Source of the DNA: Pseudobutyrivibrio sp. OR37
GTDB lineage: Bacteria > Bacillota > Clostridia > Lachnospirales > Lachnospiraceae
Reading direction: 5' to 3'
Assembly (NCBI RefSeq): GCF_900113655.1
Contig: NZ_FOQF01000010.1
Span: forward strand, 1-64,000
DNA length: 64,000 nucleotides
The notes under the pieces were generated by a model. It was not told the origin of the DNA. It worked only from the letters and a program-made list of their open reading frames with translations, and made no database searches. Position numbers and translations under genes: made by a program. Shown here piece by piece: positions 26,674 to 35,693 of this stretch. Numbering within the stretch: position 1 is the stretch's first letter; each line of letters starts with the position of its first letter.

Positions 26674-27533
26674 GCCTTTCCAACTGAACCAAAAAGTTCC
26701 ATCTTTTCTTTAACTGTAGCCTTGATAGCATCTGTACCAGGAGCAAGAAGCTTACGTGGATCAAATCCCTTACCTTCAAGATCCTTACCTGCCTCAATGT
26801 ACTTACGTGTTGCATCAGCAAATGAAAGCTGGCACTCTGTATTAACGTTAATCTTTGAAACACCAAGCTCGATAGCTTTCTTAATCATATCAGCTGGGAT
26901 ACCTGTACCACCGTGAAGAACGAGTGGCATAGCACCTGTCTTCTGCTGAATAGCATCAAGTGTCTCAAATGAAAGTCCCTGCCAGTTTTCTGGGTACTTA
27001 CCGTGGATGTTACCGATACCAGCTGCAAGCATATCTACGCCAAGATCAGCGATTGTCTTGCACTCGTTAGGATCAGCACACTCGCCCATACCTACAACGC
27101 CGTCTTCCTCGCCGCCGATTGAACCAACTTCGCACTCGATTGAAAGTCCAAGACCATGAGCTACGTTAACAAGCTCTGTAGACTTTGCAAGGTTCTCCTC
27201 GAATGGATAGTGTGAACCATCAAACATGATTGATGTGAAACCAGCCTTAATGCACTTGTAGCATCCTTCGTATGTACCGTGATCAAGGTGAAGTGCTACA
27301 GGAACTGTAATACCAAGCTCCTCATCCATAGCGCGAACCATAGCTGCAACTGTACCAAAACCTGTCATGTACTTACCAGCACCCTCAGAAACACCAAGGA
27401 TTACAGGAGAGTTAAGCTCCTGAGCTGTAAGAAGAATGGCCTTTGTCCACTCAAGGTTGTTAATGTTAAACTGACCAACTGCATAGTGGCCTGCTTTTGC
27501 TTTATCAAGCATTTCTTTTGCAGAAACTAACAT
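26670..27533 (-). CDS. fba: Class II fructose-bisphosphate aldolase
   Basis: A 287-residue zinc aldolase of the short type. Zinc ligands are visible in VALHLDHGTYE (His after the Asp), and later GIGNIHGKYP and VLHGGTGIP. SIMFDGSHYPFEENLA and the C-terminal INVNTECQLSF region are family marks. It cleaves fructose 1,6-bisphosphate into glyceraldehyde 3-phosphate and dihydroxyacetone phosphate, the latter also being the product of the glp operon in this window. It has its own promoter and a strong AGGAGG-type site (GGAGGAATAATTT). Confidence 0.96.
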   Translation of the reverse strand: MLVSAKEMLDKAKAGHYAVGQFNINNLEWTKAILLTAQELNSPVILGVSEGAGKYMTGFGTVAAMVRAMDEELGITVPVALHLDHGTYEGCYKCIKAGFTSIMFDGSHYPFEENLAKSTELVNVAHGLGLSIECEVGSIGGEEDGVVGMGECADPNECKTIADLGVDMLAAGIGNIHGKYPENWQGLSFETLDAIQQKTGAMPLVLHGGTGIPADMIKKAIELGVSKINVNTECQLSFADATRKYIEAGKDLEGKGFDPRKLLAPGTDAIKATVKEKMELFGSVGKA

Positions 27534-27591
27534 AAATTATTCCTCCATATATGCGTATTAGGTTCTGTAATTAGAACCCCATCTAACCGAA

Positions 27592-27620
27592 ATTTTAACA
27601 TAATGAATATTTCTATTCAA
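27592..27620 (-). promoter_or_regulatory. fba promoter
   Basis: TTGAAT and TAAAAT are 17 bases apart on the minus strand; the -35 overlaps the end of the upstream lipid kinase gene. The 5' UTR carries a GGTTCT-AATTAC-AGAACC stem-loop (27561-27578). Confidence 0.65.
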
Positions 27621-28506
27621 TAGCTATTTCTAAGGCTCCCTTTTCATCAATGATGGAAACCGCCTTGTGATTACCGCCAAATTCACCATCTAAGGTCCAT
27701 GGCACCTCTTCACTACAGGTGAGCTTTATATTTGAAGTTTGGAATGAATATACCATGTCTGAATCAGGGATAATGCCTGTCATGAAGCCGATTATCTCGT
27801 TTAATTCCATAGGGTTTTTAGGCATTCTGATGAGAGTAACTTCGAAAACTCCATCATTTAAACCTATATCTCCTCTGATGATTCCCTGGAAACCACCTAC
27901 GGATTTTGAATTGGTAATCATTCCATAAATAAATTCATCATAAACAACATTGCCATCATATTCCACCTGCATTCTGAAGGATGGAATATCCCTAAGTTGC
28001 TTTGCTCCTTCGATGATATAAGCTGCGTGTCCTAAAACATTTTTCATATCCTGTGGTGTAGCATAGGAAACTTCTGTAAAAATACCAAATGCAGCTACAT
28101 AAACAAATGAATCCGAATTAAAATTTCCTATATCACATGGGAAAAGATTATCGGATACACTTATATGAGCTGCATTCAACATATTCTTATCGATACCAAG
28201 AGAATTACCGAAATCGTTAGTCGAACCAGCTGGTATATACCCTATAGGCTTTCTTTGGTCTACAGGTAATTGCATCATTCCTGTAACCACCTCGTCTAAG
28301 GTACCATCACCACCAGAGCAAACGATTCTATCAAATTCCTTAGCTCTTTCAATTGTCTGTACGGTAGCATCTCCGCCAGATTGTGTTATATGTACACTAA
28401 CCTGGTAGCCTGCCTTAACCATAATGTCTAGGATGTCAGCAAGATGTTCTTTTATTTGTCCCTTTCCTGAGCGTGGGTTAACTATAAATAATAATCTCTT
28501 TGACAT
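27613..28506 (-). CDS. YegS/BmrU family diacylglycerol or lipid kinase
   Basis: The 297-residue protein starts LLFIVNPRSGKGQIKEHL, and has the nucleotide-binding motif CSGGDGTLDEVVTGMM and the GYIPAGSTNDFGNSLG signature of the diacylglycerol kinase catalytic domain. A C-terminal beta-sandwich follows. Members phosphorylate diacylglycerol or related lipids; the substrate here is unknown. It is 18 bases downstream of the crh-like gene and is the last gene of the ftsH-to-crh run. Confidence 0.9.
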   Translation of the reverse strand: MSKRLLFIVNPRSGKGQIKEHLADILDIMVKAGYQVSVHITQSGGDATVQTIERAKEFDRIVCSGGDGTLDEVVTGMMQLPVDQRKPIGYIPAGSTNDFGNSLGIDKNMLNAAHISVSDNLFPCDIGNFNSDSFVYVAAFGIFTEVSYATPQDMKNVLGHAAYIIEGAKQLRDIPSFRMQVEYDGNVVYDEFIYGMITNSKSVGGFQGIIRGDIGLNDGVFEVTLIRMPKNPMELNEIIGFMTGIIPDSDMVYSFQTSNIKLTCSEEVPWTLDGEFGGNHKAVSIIDEKGALEIAIE

Positions 28507-28524
28507 ATTATCCTCTTATATAAA

Positions 28525-28773
28525 TTATTTTGTAAGGAAATCAGAAAGTTCAGCTACTGCCTTCTCTTCATCATCACCACTTGCATCAATAACCACTGTA
28601 GAACCAGATGCTAAAACTAAACTCATCATTCCCATGATACTTTTGGCATTAACCTTTTTCTCATCCATTTCGAAATAGATTGAGCTAGCGAACTGATTAG
28701 CTAACTGCACCAAATGTGCGATTGGTGTAGCTTCCATTGAATTTGACATCTGGATTGTAACTTGTTTTTGCAT
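28525..28773 (-). CDS. Crh-like HPr-family protein lacking the phospho-histidine
   Basis: An 82-residue HPr fold. The regulatory serine is present (Ser45 in NAKSIMGMMSL), but the HPr active-site stretch GIHARPA reads SMEATPI here: Glu14 replaces His15 and Thr replaces Arg17. It therefore cannot carry PTS phosphate on His but can be a substrate of HPr kinase. Bacillus Crh, with Gln at this site, works with CcpA in catabolite repression. Gene order rapZ-whiA-crh matches the Bacillus cluster (yvcK is missing). HprK is encoded 4 kb upstream in the same run. Confidence 0.87.
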   Translation of the reverse strand: MQKQVTIQMSNSMEATPIAHLVQLANQFASSIYFEMDEKKVNAKSIMGMMSLVLASGSTVVIDASGDDEEKAVAELSDFLTK

Positions 28774-28807
28774 GACTTCCTCCTGAAAAACTAAAACCTA
28801 TGCTGGC

Positions 28808-29653
28808 CTATCTGTATTCATCTGCTATTTTTGCCAGCTTTTTCAATCGATGATTCACTCCCGATTTTCCAATAGGTGGGTCCAAATACTGACCTAAAGA
28901 ACCTAGGGGCGTATCCGGATACTCCAACCTGACTGCTGCAATCTCCTGAAGGGGCTGTGGAAGATTATCCAAGCCAAGCCTTTCTTCTATTAGGTTGATA
29001 TCCTCTATCTGCCTAACCGCTGCGCTAACAGTCTTTCCTATATTGGCCGTTTCGCAATTTACCTTGCGATTAATAGTGCCTCGCACTTCTTTTACTACGC
29101 GAATGTTTTCAAGCTCCATTACGGAATGGGCCGCTTCCATTACCCTAAGAATTTCGACTATCTGTGCGCCTTCCTTAAGGTATACAACGTATTTGCCAGT
29201 ACGGCAAACGTATTTGGCCTCAACCTCAAATACATTCATGGCCTTTACAAGCTGTACAGCCTGTGATTCCTGATTGCAGACTATTTCGAAATGATATCCC
29301 TTATTAGGATCTGAAATAGAACCTGCCACCAAAAATGCCCCGCGAATAAATGAACGCTTACAGCATGGTTGCTGAATAAGCAAATCATTTACCTTTGAAC
29401 AGTCTTTATTTAGCTTAACCATTTTTATGGTCTCTAAATAGACATCAGCCGAAAGTGCTGTGACATCTTTCCCTATATTACGTGTTTTATTTAATAAAGT
29501 AAAGACTTTTCTTAATAATGCATCATCTGAAATACTTTTGTGTATATCATTACCTAGCATTAGAAAAATCCCAGCGAGCTCTGCTATAACACAATGTCGG
29601 CTCTTTGGGATTATTGAAAAAAGTTCTTCTTTGACATCTTTTGAAAACGACAA
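28808..29653 (-). CDS. whiA: WhiA, DNA-binding protein / sporulation regulator homologue
   Basis: The 281-residue protein has an N-terminal LAGLIDADG-like fold (SFSKDVKEEL, CVIAELAGIFLMLG, FIRGAFLVAGSISDPNKGYHF, split here) and a C-terminal helix-turn-helix (RLEYPDTPLGSLGQYL-DPPIGKSGVNHRLKKL). In Bacillus it affects chromosome segregation and division; in Streptomyces it controls sporulation genes. The start codon is TTG (29651-29653) directly after the rapZ TAA, with AGAGGAAAG upstream, so it is coupled to rapZ. Confidence 0.93.
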   Translation of the reverse strand: MSFSKDVKEELFSIIPKSRHCVIAELAGIFLMLGNDIHKSISDDALLRKVFTLLNKTRNIGKDVTALSADVYLETIKMVKLNKDCSKVNDLLIQQPCCKRSFIRGAFLVAGSISDPNKGYHFEIVCNQESQAVQLVKAMNVFEVEAKYVCRTGKYVVYLKEGAQIVEILRVMEAAHSVMELENIRVVKEVRGTINRKVNCETANIGKTVSAAVRQIEDINLIEERLGLDNLPQPLQEIAAVRLEYPDTPLGSLGQYLDPPIGKSGVNHRLKKLAKIADEYR

Positions 29654-30526
29654 TTACTTTCCTCTCAACGCATCCTTCCCAATATCTCGATGCTCTATTT
29701 TAAGTCCGTAAGACTCGTCACTGTTAAGTGCATTAAAGATTTCATCAGCCAGGCAAACACTTCTGTGCTTACCACCTGTACAGCCTACTGCTATTACCAG
29801 CTGATTCTTTCCTTCTTTTATGTAATTAGGTATTAAGAATTTAATTAAATCGGTGGTCTTCTCAAGGAATATCTGAGCCTCATCATATTTGAGTACAAAA
29901 TCCTTGATAGGCTGATCATTTCCTGTAAATGGACGAAGATCTGTATCATAGTATGGATTTGGTAAAAATCTAACGTCGAATACTAAATCAGCATCCTCTG
30001 GAATGCCATATTTGAAGCCAAAGGAAATGATTGTTACAAATAAGCTCTTATAATCTACATCATCTACGAAAATTTTCTCAAGCTCTGCTTTTAGCTCTCT
30101 GGTAAGAAGATGTGTAGTATCTATAACATAATCAGCTTCGTCTCTAAGGAAGCCGATTGACTCTCTTTCTTTAACAATACCTGCAGCGATTCTCTCACGA
30201 CCTGATAATGGATGATTACGTCTAGTCTCCTTATATCTTTTAATAAGGACATCATCCTCAGCATCAAGAAAAAGTATAGAAAATTTCTTGTTATCGTTAT
30301 CCAATTCCTGCAAAATATCCGGCAAAAGCTTCATGGATCTGCCGTTACGAACATCAATACCCACTACAATTTTCTCATCAAATGCGCCGTTTTCAGCCAA
30401 CTCCACTACGCTCTTGAGCAATTGTATAGGCAAATTATCCACACAGTAATATCCCATATCTTCTAGCATTTTAAATGCAGTACTTTTGCCTGCTCCTGAC
30501 ATTCCTGTGAGAATTAATAAGTTCAA
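29654..30526 (-). CDS. rapZ: RapZ/YvcJ nucleotide-binding adaptor
   Basis: The 290-residue protein has a Walker A GMSGAGKSTAF near the N-terminus, VDNLPIQLL, the RRNHPL motif (TRRNHPLSG) and the C-terminal GCTGGKHRSVCLADEI signature. In E. coli RapZ binds small RNAs and RNase E; Bacillus YvcJ binds nucleotides and affects competence. The exact role here is unknown. It overlaps murB by four bases (ATGA) and is followed without a gap by whiA. Confidence 0.94.
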   Translation of the reverse strand: MNLLILTGMSGAGKSTAFKMLEDMGYYCVDNLPIQLLKSVVELAENGAFDEKIVVGIDVRNGRSMKLLPDILQELDNDNKKFSILFLDAEDDVLIKRYKETRRNHPLSGRERIAAGIVKERESIGFLRDEADYVIDTTHLLTRELKAELEKIFVDDVDYKSLFVTIISFGFKYGIPEDADLVFDVRFLPNPYYDTDLRPFTGNDQPIKDFVLKYDEAQIFLEKTTDLIKFLIPNYIKEGKNQLVIAVGCTGGKHRSVCLADEIFNALNSDESYGLKIEHRDIGKDALRGK

Positions 30527-31449
30527 TTGATGTCCCTCCCTATAATTCTTACCTCTGGGGTAAGATGAACTCCGAATTTATTGAAGACAATATCGTCTAC
30601 ATTATGCATAAGCTTAAGCACATCTGCTGCAGTGGCATTGTCCTTATTTATTACAAAGCCGCAATGCTTTTCTGAAACCTGTGCTCCGCCTACACTATAG
30701 CCTCTAAGGCCCGCATCGTCAATAAGCTTTCCAGCAAAATACCCCTCTGGACGCTTAAAGGTTGAACCAGCGCTTGGAAAATTCAAAGGCTGCTTTGCCA
30801 CACGCTGGCTTCTGATTTCATCTATTTTAGCCTTTATTTCGGTCTTATCGCCTGGCTGAAGCTTAAGGACAACCTGTGTTACATAGCCGCCCTTCTCCAT
30901 AAGTGCTGAATGTCTATAAGACAAATCAAGCTCTTCTGGATTTAGCACCTGTTCTTTTAAATCAGCTGTTAATACTGTGACTGATTCAAGAACATCCTTT
31001 ATTTCGCCACCGTAGGCCCCTGCATTCATATAAACAGCTCCGCCCAAGGTGCCTGGAATTCCTGATGCAAACTCTAGACCTGTAAGACCAGCATCTGCTG
31101 CAGCATTTGCAACTGTAGATAACAGTGCTCCTGCTCCAACAACAATAGTGTCACCACTGACTGTGATTTCACCTGATTTCTTGCCTAGTGCAACAACAAC
31201 GCCCTCAATTCCTGCATCTGAAACCAAAAGATTACTGCCATTACCAATAACAGTAAAAGGCACATCCTCCTCTTTTAAAAAGCGGAGGATGCCTGTAATA
31301 TCACTATAATCTGGCTCTACATATATATCTGCAGGGCCACCAATCCTAAAGGTGGTATGTGCCTTCATTGGCTCGTTGCAAAGAACAACGGACTGTGGAA
31401 AGCTTTCAGCTAATTTCTTTGCAATTGCTGCGTATTTCTCATTAAGCAT
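30523..31449 (-). CDS. murB: UDP-N-acetylenolpyruvoylglucosamine reductase
   Basis: A 308-residue FAD enzyme of the type II, Gram-positive form. Marks are HTTFRIGGPADIYV, the FAD loop GNGSNLLVSDAGIEG, GIPGTLGGAVYMNAGAYGGE (active-site region), FKRPEGYFAGKLIDDAGLRG and the C-terminal VRIIGRD. It reduces enolpyruvyl-UDP-GlcNAc to UDP-MurNAc using NADPH, the second step of peptidoglycan precursor synthesis. The start overlaps the aminopeptidase stop by eight bases. Confidence 0.96.
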   Translation of the reverse strand: MLNEKYAAIAKKLAESFPQSVVLCNEPMKAHTTFRIGGPADIYVEPDYSDITGILRFLKEEDVPFTVIGNGSNLLVSDAGIEGVVVALGKKSGEITVSGDTIVVGAGALLSTVANAAADAGLTGLEFASGIPGTLGGAVYMNAGAYGGEIKDVLESVTVLTADLKEQVLNPEELDLSYRHSALMEKGGYVTQVVLKLQPGDKTEIKAKIDEIRSQRVAKQPLNFPSAGSTFKRPEGYFAGKLIDDAGLRGYSVGGAQVSEKHCGFVINKDNATAADVLKLMHNVDDIVFNKFGVHLTPEVRIIGRDIN

Positions 31450-32839
31450 ACTTAATAAACGCCTCGTATCCTAATAATGCTTCGTATAAATCAACCTTTG
31501 AAATGATTTCACATGGTGCATGCATTGAAAGAACTGCAACACCTGAATCAATAACCTGCATGTTGTAGTTGCCCATAATGTAAGCGATTGTTCCGCCGCC
31601 ACCCTGGTCTACCTTACCAAGCTCTGCTGTCTGCCAGCAAACGTTATCCTTGTCCATGATAGCGCGAACTTCACCAACGTACTCTGCGCATGCATCATTT
31701 GAACCGCTCTTTCCTCTAGCGCCTGTGTATTTGTTGAATACAAGACCACGTCCAAGGTAAGCTGCATTGTTCTTTTCAAATGCTGAAGCATAGTTTGGAT
31801 CAAGTGCTGCAGAAACATCTGATGAAAGAACCTTTGAATTTGTAAGAGCGCGACGGAGCTTAAGCTCTGAATAGTCTCCTACACAGTTGTAAAGTTCAGC
31901 TAAAGTATTCTCGAAGAACTTAGACTGCATACCTGTTGCACCTACTGAACCGATTTCTTCCTTATCAACAAGAAGTGCACAAGCTGTCTTGTTAAGCTTC
32001 TTTGTTGTGTTTGCAAGTGCCATAAATGAAGGGTATGCACATACTCTATCATCGTGACCGTAGCCTAAAATCATAGAGCGGTCAAAACCGAAATCACGTG
32101 CTGGTCCTGCTGGAACAACTTCGATTTCTGCAGAGATGAAATCCTCTTCCTCAATATCGTACTTATCCTTGAGAAGCTTAAGGATGTTCTTCTTAACAGA
32201 TTCCTTTTCCTTCTCACCCTTCTTATCGAAGCCAGGAATGCTTCCAACGATTACGTTAAGGTCCTCGCCTTCAACAACCTTAGCACCCTTTTTATCCATC
32301 TGGTCTGCTGCAAGGTGGATAAGAAGATCAGAAATACCAAATACAGGATCTGACTCATCTTCACCAACGTTTACATTAACAACCTCGCCAGTCTTCTTTA
32401 CAAGAACGCCATGAAGGGCAAGTGGAATAGTAACCCACTGATACTTCTTAATTCCACCATAGTAATGTGTATCAAGAAGTGCCATATCTGTATCTTCGTA
32501 AAGTGGATTCTGCTTTAAATCCATTCTTGGGCTATCAATATGAGCGCCAAGGATATTTAAACCATTTTCAAGTGGCTCTGTTCCGATGTTGAACATTGCA
32601 AGCATCTTGCCCTTATTTACAGCATATACTCTATCGCCTGCCTTAAGCTTTTTGCCCTTAGCAATTACATCATTTAAATCTAAATAACCAGCTTCCTTAG
32701 CCTTTTCAACGAAGAATTCTACACATTCTCTTTCAGTCTTGCACTGTGAAAGGAACTGTCTGTATTCCTCACCAAATTCCATAACCTTTTTTACATCTTT
32801 TTCAGATGTATACTTGCTCCATGCGTTTTTACGTTCCAT
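31442..32839 (-). CDS. M18 family aminopeptidase
   Basis: The 465-residue metallopeptidase has the M18 signatures: ILGAHIDSPRMDLKQNPLYE (first metal His and Asp), DKEEIGSVGATGMQS (Glu pair), YGHDDRVCAYPS and the late SMHAPCEIISKVDLYEA with the last His. It forms large cytoplasmic complexes in relatives and removes N-terminal residues. It lies between hprK and murB with short gaps, so it belongs to the ftsH-to-crh run. Confidence 0.93.
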   Translation of the reverse strand: MERKNAWSKYTSEKDVKKVMEFGEEYRQFLSQCKTERECVEFFVEKAKEAGYLDLNDVIAKGKKLKAGDRVYAVNKGKMLAMFNIGTEPLENGLNILGAHIDSPRMDLKQNPLYEDTDMALLDTHYYGGIKKYQWVTIPLALHGVLVKKTGEVVNVNVGEDESDPVFGISDLLIHLAADQMDKKGAKVVEGEDLNVIVGSIPGFDKKGEKEKESVKKNILKLLKDKYDIEEEDFISAEIEVVPAGPARDFGFDRSMILGYGHDDRVCAYPSFMALANTTKKLNKTACALLVDKEEIGSVGATGMQSKFFENTLAELYNCVGDYSELKLRRALTNSKVLSSDVSAALDPNYASAFEKNNAAYLGRGLVFNKYTGARGKSGSNDACAEYVGEVRAIMDKDNVCWQTAELGKVDQGGGGTIAYIMGNYNMQVIDSGVAVLSMHAPCEIISKVDLYEALLGYEAFIKYA

Positions 32840-32857
32840 AAATCTAAAACTCTCCTG

Positions 32858-33787
32858 TTAACCATTTATATTATTTTGAACTCGTCTATATAGCTCCTCT
32901 GCCGCATTATATCCCATCTTCTTCTGACGATGGTTAACTGCTGCAGCTTCGCAAATGATAGCGAGATTTCGTCCTGGTCTGATAGGTAATGAATGACATG
33001 TAACATCGATACCAAGGATATTCATGTATTCATCTGTCATACCTAAGCGGTCATATTCTTTTTCCTTTGACCAATCTTCAAGCTTGATTACTAAATCAAT
33101 TCTCTGCTCGTCCTTTACAGCCTCAACACCATAAAGAGACTTAACATCGATAATACCAATACCTCTAAGCTCAATCAAGTACTGAGTGATAGAAGGTGCT
33201 CTACCATATAATCTTTCGTTGTTTGGACGACGGATTTCAACCACATCGTCAGATACAAGTCTGTGGCCTCTTCTGATAAGCTCAAGTGCTGCCTCAGATT
33301 TACCAATACCTGACTCACCTGTGATAAGAAGACCTTCACCGTAAACATCCACCAAAACACCGTGAATTGTTGTATATGGGGCGAAATCCATGTTAAGAGA
33401 ATAAATGAGTGCTGACATAAACTCTGATGTAGCACGATCAGTACCAAGTACAGGGATGCCTGCCTTGGCAGCTTCTTGTAATATAACATCCTCTGGCTTT
33501 TCGTCTCTACAATAAATCACACAAGGAATATCATAAGAGAAAAGCTTTGCAAAACTCTCCGCTTTTTCTTCATCAGTCTTTTTTGACAAATATGCAGTTT
33601 CAACGTTTCCGATTACCTGAATACGGCTTGGCTCGAAATGTTCATAGAAACCGTGTAGCTGAAGAGCAGGTCTGTTAACATCAGCAACTGTGACCTTTTT
33701 CTCCTCCAAGTTTAAGTCTGGAGTGTAATTTGTAAGATTAAATCTTTCTTTTACTGTATCCACTGTGACAAATTTGTTTGCTGCCAT
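32858..33787 (-). CDS. hprK: HPr kinase/phosphorylase
   Basis: The 309-residue bifunctional enzyme has an N-terminal domain, the P-loop GESGIGKSEAALELIRRGH (ligand region near 152-160) and the family signature beginning LRGIGIIDVKSLYG. It phosphorylates HPr and Crh on the regulatory serine when glycolytic intermediates are high and reverses this when phosphate is high, controlling carbon catabolite repression. Its likely substrate, the Crh-like protein, is encoded five genes further down the same run. A ribosome binding site AGGAGG precedes the ATG. Confidence 0.96.
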   Translation of the reverse strand: MAANKFVTVDTVKERFNLTNYTPDLNLEEKKVTVADVNRPALQLHGFYEHFEPSRIQVIGNVETAYLSKKTDEEKAESFAKLFSYDIPCVIYCRDEKPEDVILQEAAKAGIPVLGTDRATSEFMSALIYSLNMDFAPYTTIHGVLVDVYGEGLLITGESGIGKSEAALELIRRGHRLVSDDVVEIRRPNNERLYGRAPSITQYLIELRGIGIIDVKSLYGVEAVKDEQRIDLVIKLEDWSKEKEYDRLGMTDEYMNILGIDVTCHSLPIRPGRNLAIICEAAAVNHRQKKMGYNAAEELYRRVQNNING

Positions 33788-33818
33788 AAAAACCTCCTCT
33801 TTCTATTAAAATCTTTAC

Positions 33819-35690
33819 CTATTGTACTTCATTTTCCGTTGAATTAATAGGGTGAAAGTAATTGTATACATTTTCTGCTGCCTCTTTTGACATAGCCTCA
33901 GTGTCCATTAAATCTTCGATTGAGGCCTGCGCCATTTTTTCTGCAGAAACATATTTTTTCATAAGGGCTTTTCTACGTTTTGGGCCGATTCCAGGAATAT
34001 CATCTAAGAAGCTGTGTACCTGGCCTTTGCTGCGAAGACTTCTGTGATATTCGATGGCGAATCTATGGGCCTCATCCTGAAGCCTGGTGATAAGCTGAAA
34101 ACCCTCGGAATGAGTATCTATTGGAAGCTCCATATCCTTGTAATAAAGGCCTCTGGTTCTATGGTGGTCATCCTTTACCATACCTGCGATTGGGATATGA
34201 AGGCCTAATTCTGCCATAACCTGCTGTGCAATATGCACCTGACCCTTGCCACCATCCATCATGATAATGTCAGGGAATTTGGTGAAGCTGTCCTCTATCA
34301 CCCCACCGTTTTCCTCTAGCTCCTCGATACCGTGCGAAAAACGCCTTGTAAGGACCTCATGCATAGATGCATAATCATTTGGACCTTCTACAGTTTTAAT
34401 CTTGAATTTGCGGTAATCTGAGCGTTTAGGCTTGCCTTTCTCAAAGACAACCATCGAGCCTACCGACTGGAAGCCAGAAATATTGGAAATATCGTAAGCC
34501 TCCATTCTACTTGCCCCTGGCAGATTAAGAAGGTCGGCGATTTCCTTCATGGCGCCGATTGTTCTGCCTTCTTCTTTTTTGATTTTCTCTCTATCCTGGT
34601 CAAGCACCATCTGAGCATTTTTAGCGGCAAGCTCTACAAGCTTGTGCTTGGTGCCGGCCTTTGGTGCCTTTAGATATACTCTGGCTCCCTTTTTGCTGGT
34701 AAGCCAGGTCTCTATCAGATTGGCTTCTGCCATATCAAATTGAACAAATATTTCTCTTGGAATGAAAGGTGTTCCCGTGTAGTAATCCTTCAGGAAATAT
34801 TCCAGTAAATCCTCATCTGTATCATCTACTCGGACATTAATAAAGAAATGCTCGCGACCTATCATCTTGCCACCACGGATAAAGAACACCTGAACTACCG
34901 CATCCTCCTTGCCCTTTGCCATAGCAATGATATCTCTGTCCTCGCCATCCAGCTGTGTGGCCTTTTGTCGTCCTGCACAGGCCTTTACAGATTCAATCAA
35001 ATCCCTGTAGATGGCAGCCTTTTCAAAATCCATATCCTCAGATGCTTTTAGCATCTTTTCCTTAAGGTCTTTTATGGTGTCGAAATAATCTCCGTTTAAA
35101 AAGTCGATTACCTTATCTACGTTTTTACGATACTCCTCCTGTGGCACATTTCCCTGACAAGGACCAAGACATTGACCGATGTGATAATTAAGGCATGGTC
35201 TGGTTTTTCCAAAATTCTCTGGAAGCTTTTGATTGCAGGTACGAATTTTATAAAGCTTTCGAACCAAATCGATGGTATCGTGAACAGCACCTGCCGATGT
35301 GAATGGGCCAAAAAATTTGCTGCCATTCTTTTTCATCCTTCTGGAAAACAGCACCCTAGGATAGGCTTCTGTGACGGTGACCTCAATGTATGGGTAGGTC
35401 TTGTCATCACGTAGCATTGTGTTGTATTTAGGACGATATTCCTTAATTAAATTACATTCTAAAATAAGAGCCTCAAGCTCAGAATCTGTGACAATAAATT
35501 CGAAGTAATCGATATTTGCCACCATCTGCTTTTTCTTGAGTCCCTCATCGTGACTAGGCTGAAAATACTGTCGCACTCTATGGCGAAGGGACAGCGCTTT
35601 TCCTACATATATGATTTCATCGTTTTTCCCGTGCATTAGATAAACTCCCGGTTGGTCCGGGAGTTTACTAAGATCTTCTTCAGTTACCAT
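33819..35690 (-). CDS. uvrC: Excinuclease ABC subunit C
   Basis: At 623 residues it is of normal length. An N-terminal GIY-YIG domain ([20 protein letters not shown]), a UVR motif near 205-240 ([20 protein letters not shown]), a central RNase H-like domain ([30 protein letters not shown]) and a C-terminal helix-hairpin-helix ([19 protein letters not shown]) are all present. UvrC makes both incisions in nucleotide excision repair. It starts three bases after the ftsH stop. Confidence 0.97.
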   Translation of the reverse strand: MVTEEDLSKLPDQPGVYLMHGKNDEIIYVGKALSLRHRVRQYFQPSHDEGLKKKQMVANIDYFEFIVTDSELEALILECNLIKEYRPKYNTMLRDDKTYPYIEVTVTEAYPRVLFSRRMKKNGSKFFGPFTSAGAVHDTIDLVRKLYKIRTCNQKLPENFGKTRPCLNYHIGQCLGPCQGNVPQEEYRKNVDKVIDFLNGDYFDTIKDLKEKMLKASEDMDFEKAAIYRDLIESVKACAGRQKATQLDGEDRDIIAMAKGKEDAVVQVFFIRGGKMIGREHFFINVRVDDTDEDLLEYFLKDYYTGTPFIPREIFVQFDMAEANLIETWLTSKKGARVYLKAPKAGTKHKLVELAAKNAQMVLDQDREKIKKEEGRTIGAMKEIADLLNLPGASRMEAYDISNISGFQSVGSMVVFEKGKPKRSDYRKFKIKTVEGPNDYASMHEVLTRRFSHGIEELEENGGVIEDSFTKFPDIIMMDGGKGQVHIAQQVMAELGLHIPIAGMVKDDHHRTRGLYYKDMELPIDTHSEGFQLITRLQDEAHRFAIEYHRSLRSKGQVHSFLDDIPGIGPKRRKALMKKYVSAEKMAQASIEDLMDTEAMSKEAAENVYNYFHPINSTENEVQ

Positions 35691-35693
35691 AAA

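Noticed and set aside
28525-28773. Standard HPr (ptsH)
   Set aside because: His15 and Arg17 are replaced, so phosphotransfer is not possible; a Crh-like role fits better with the rapZ-whiA context.
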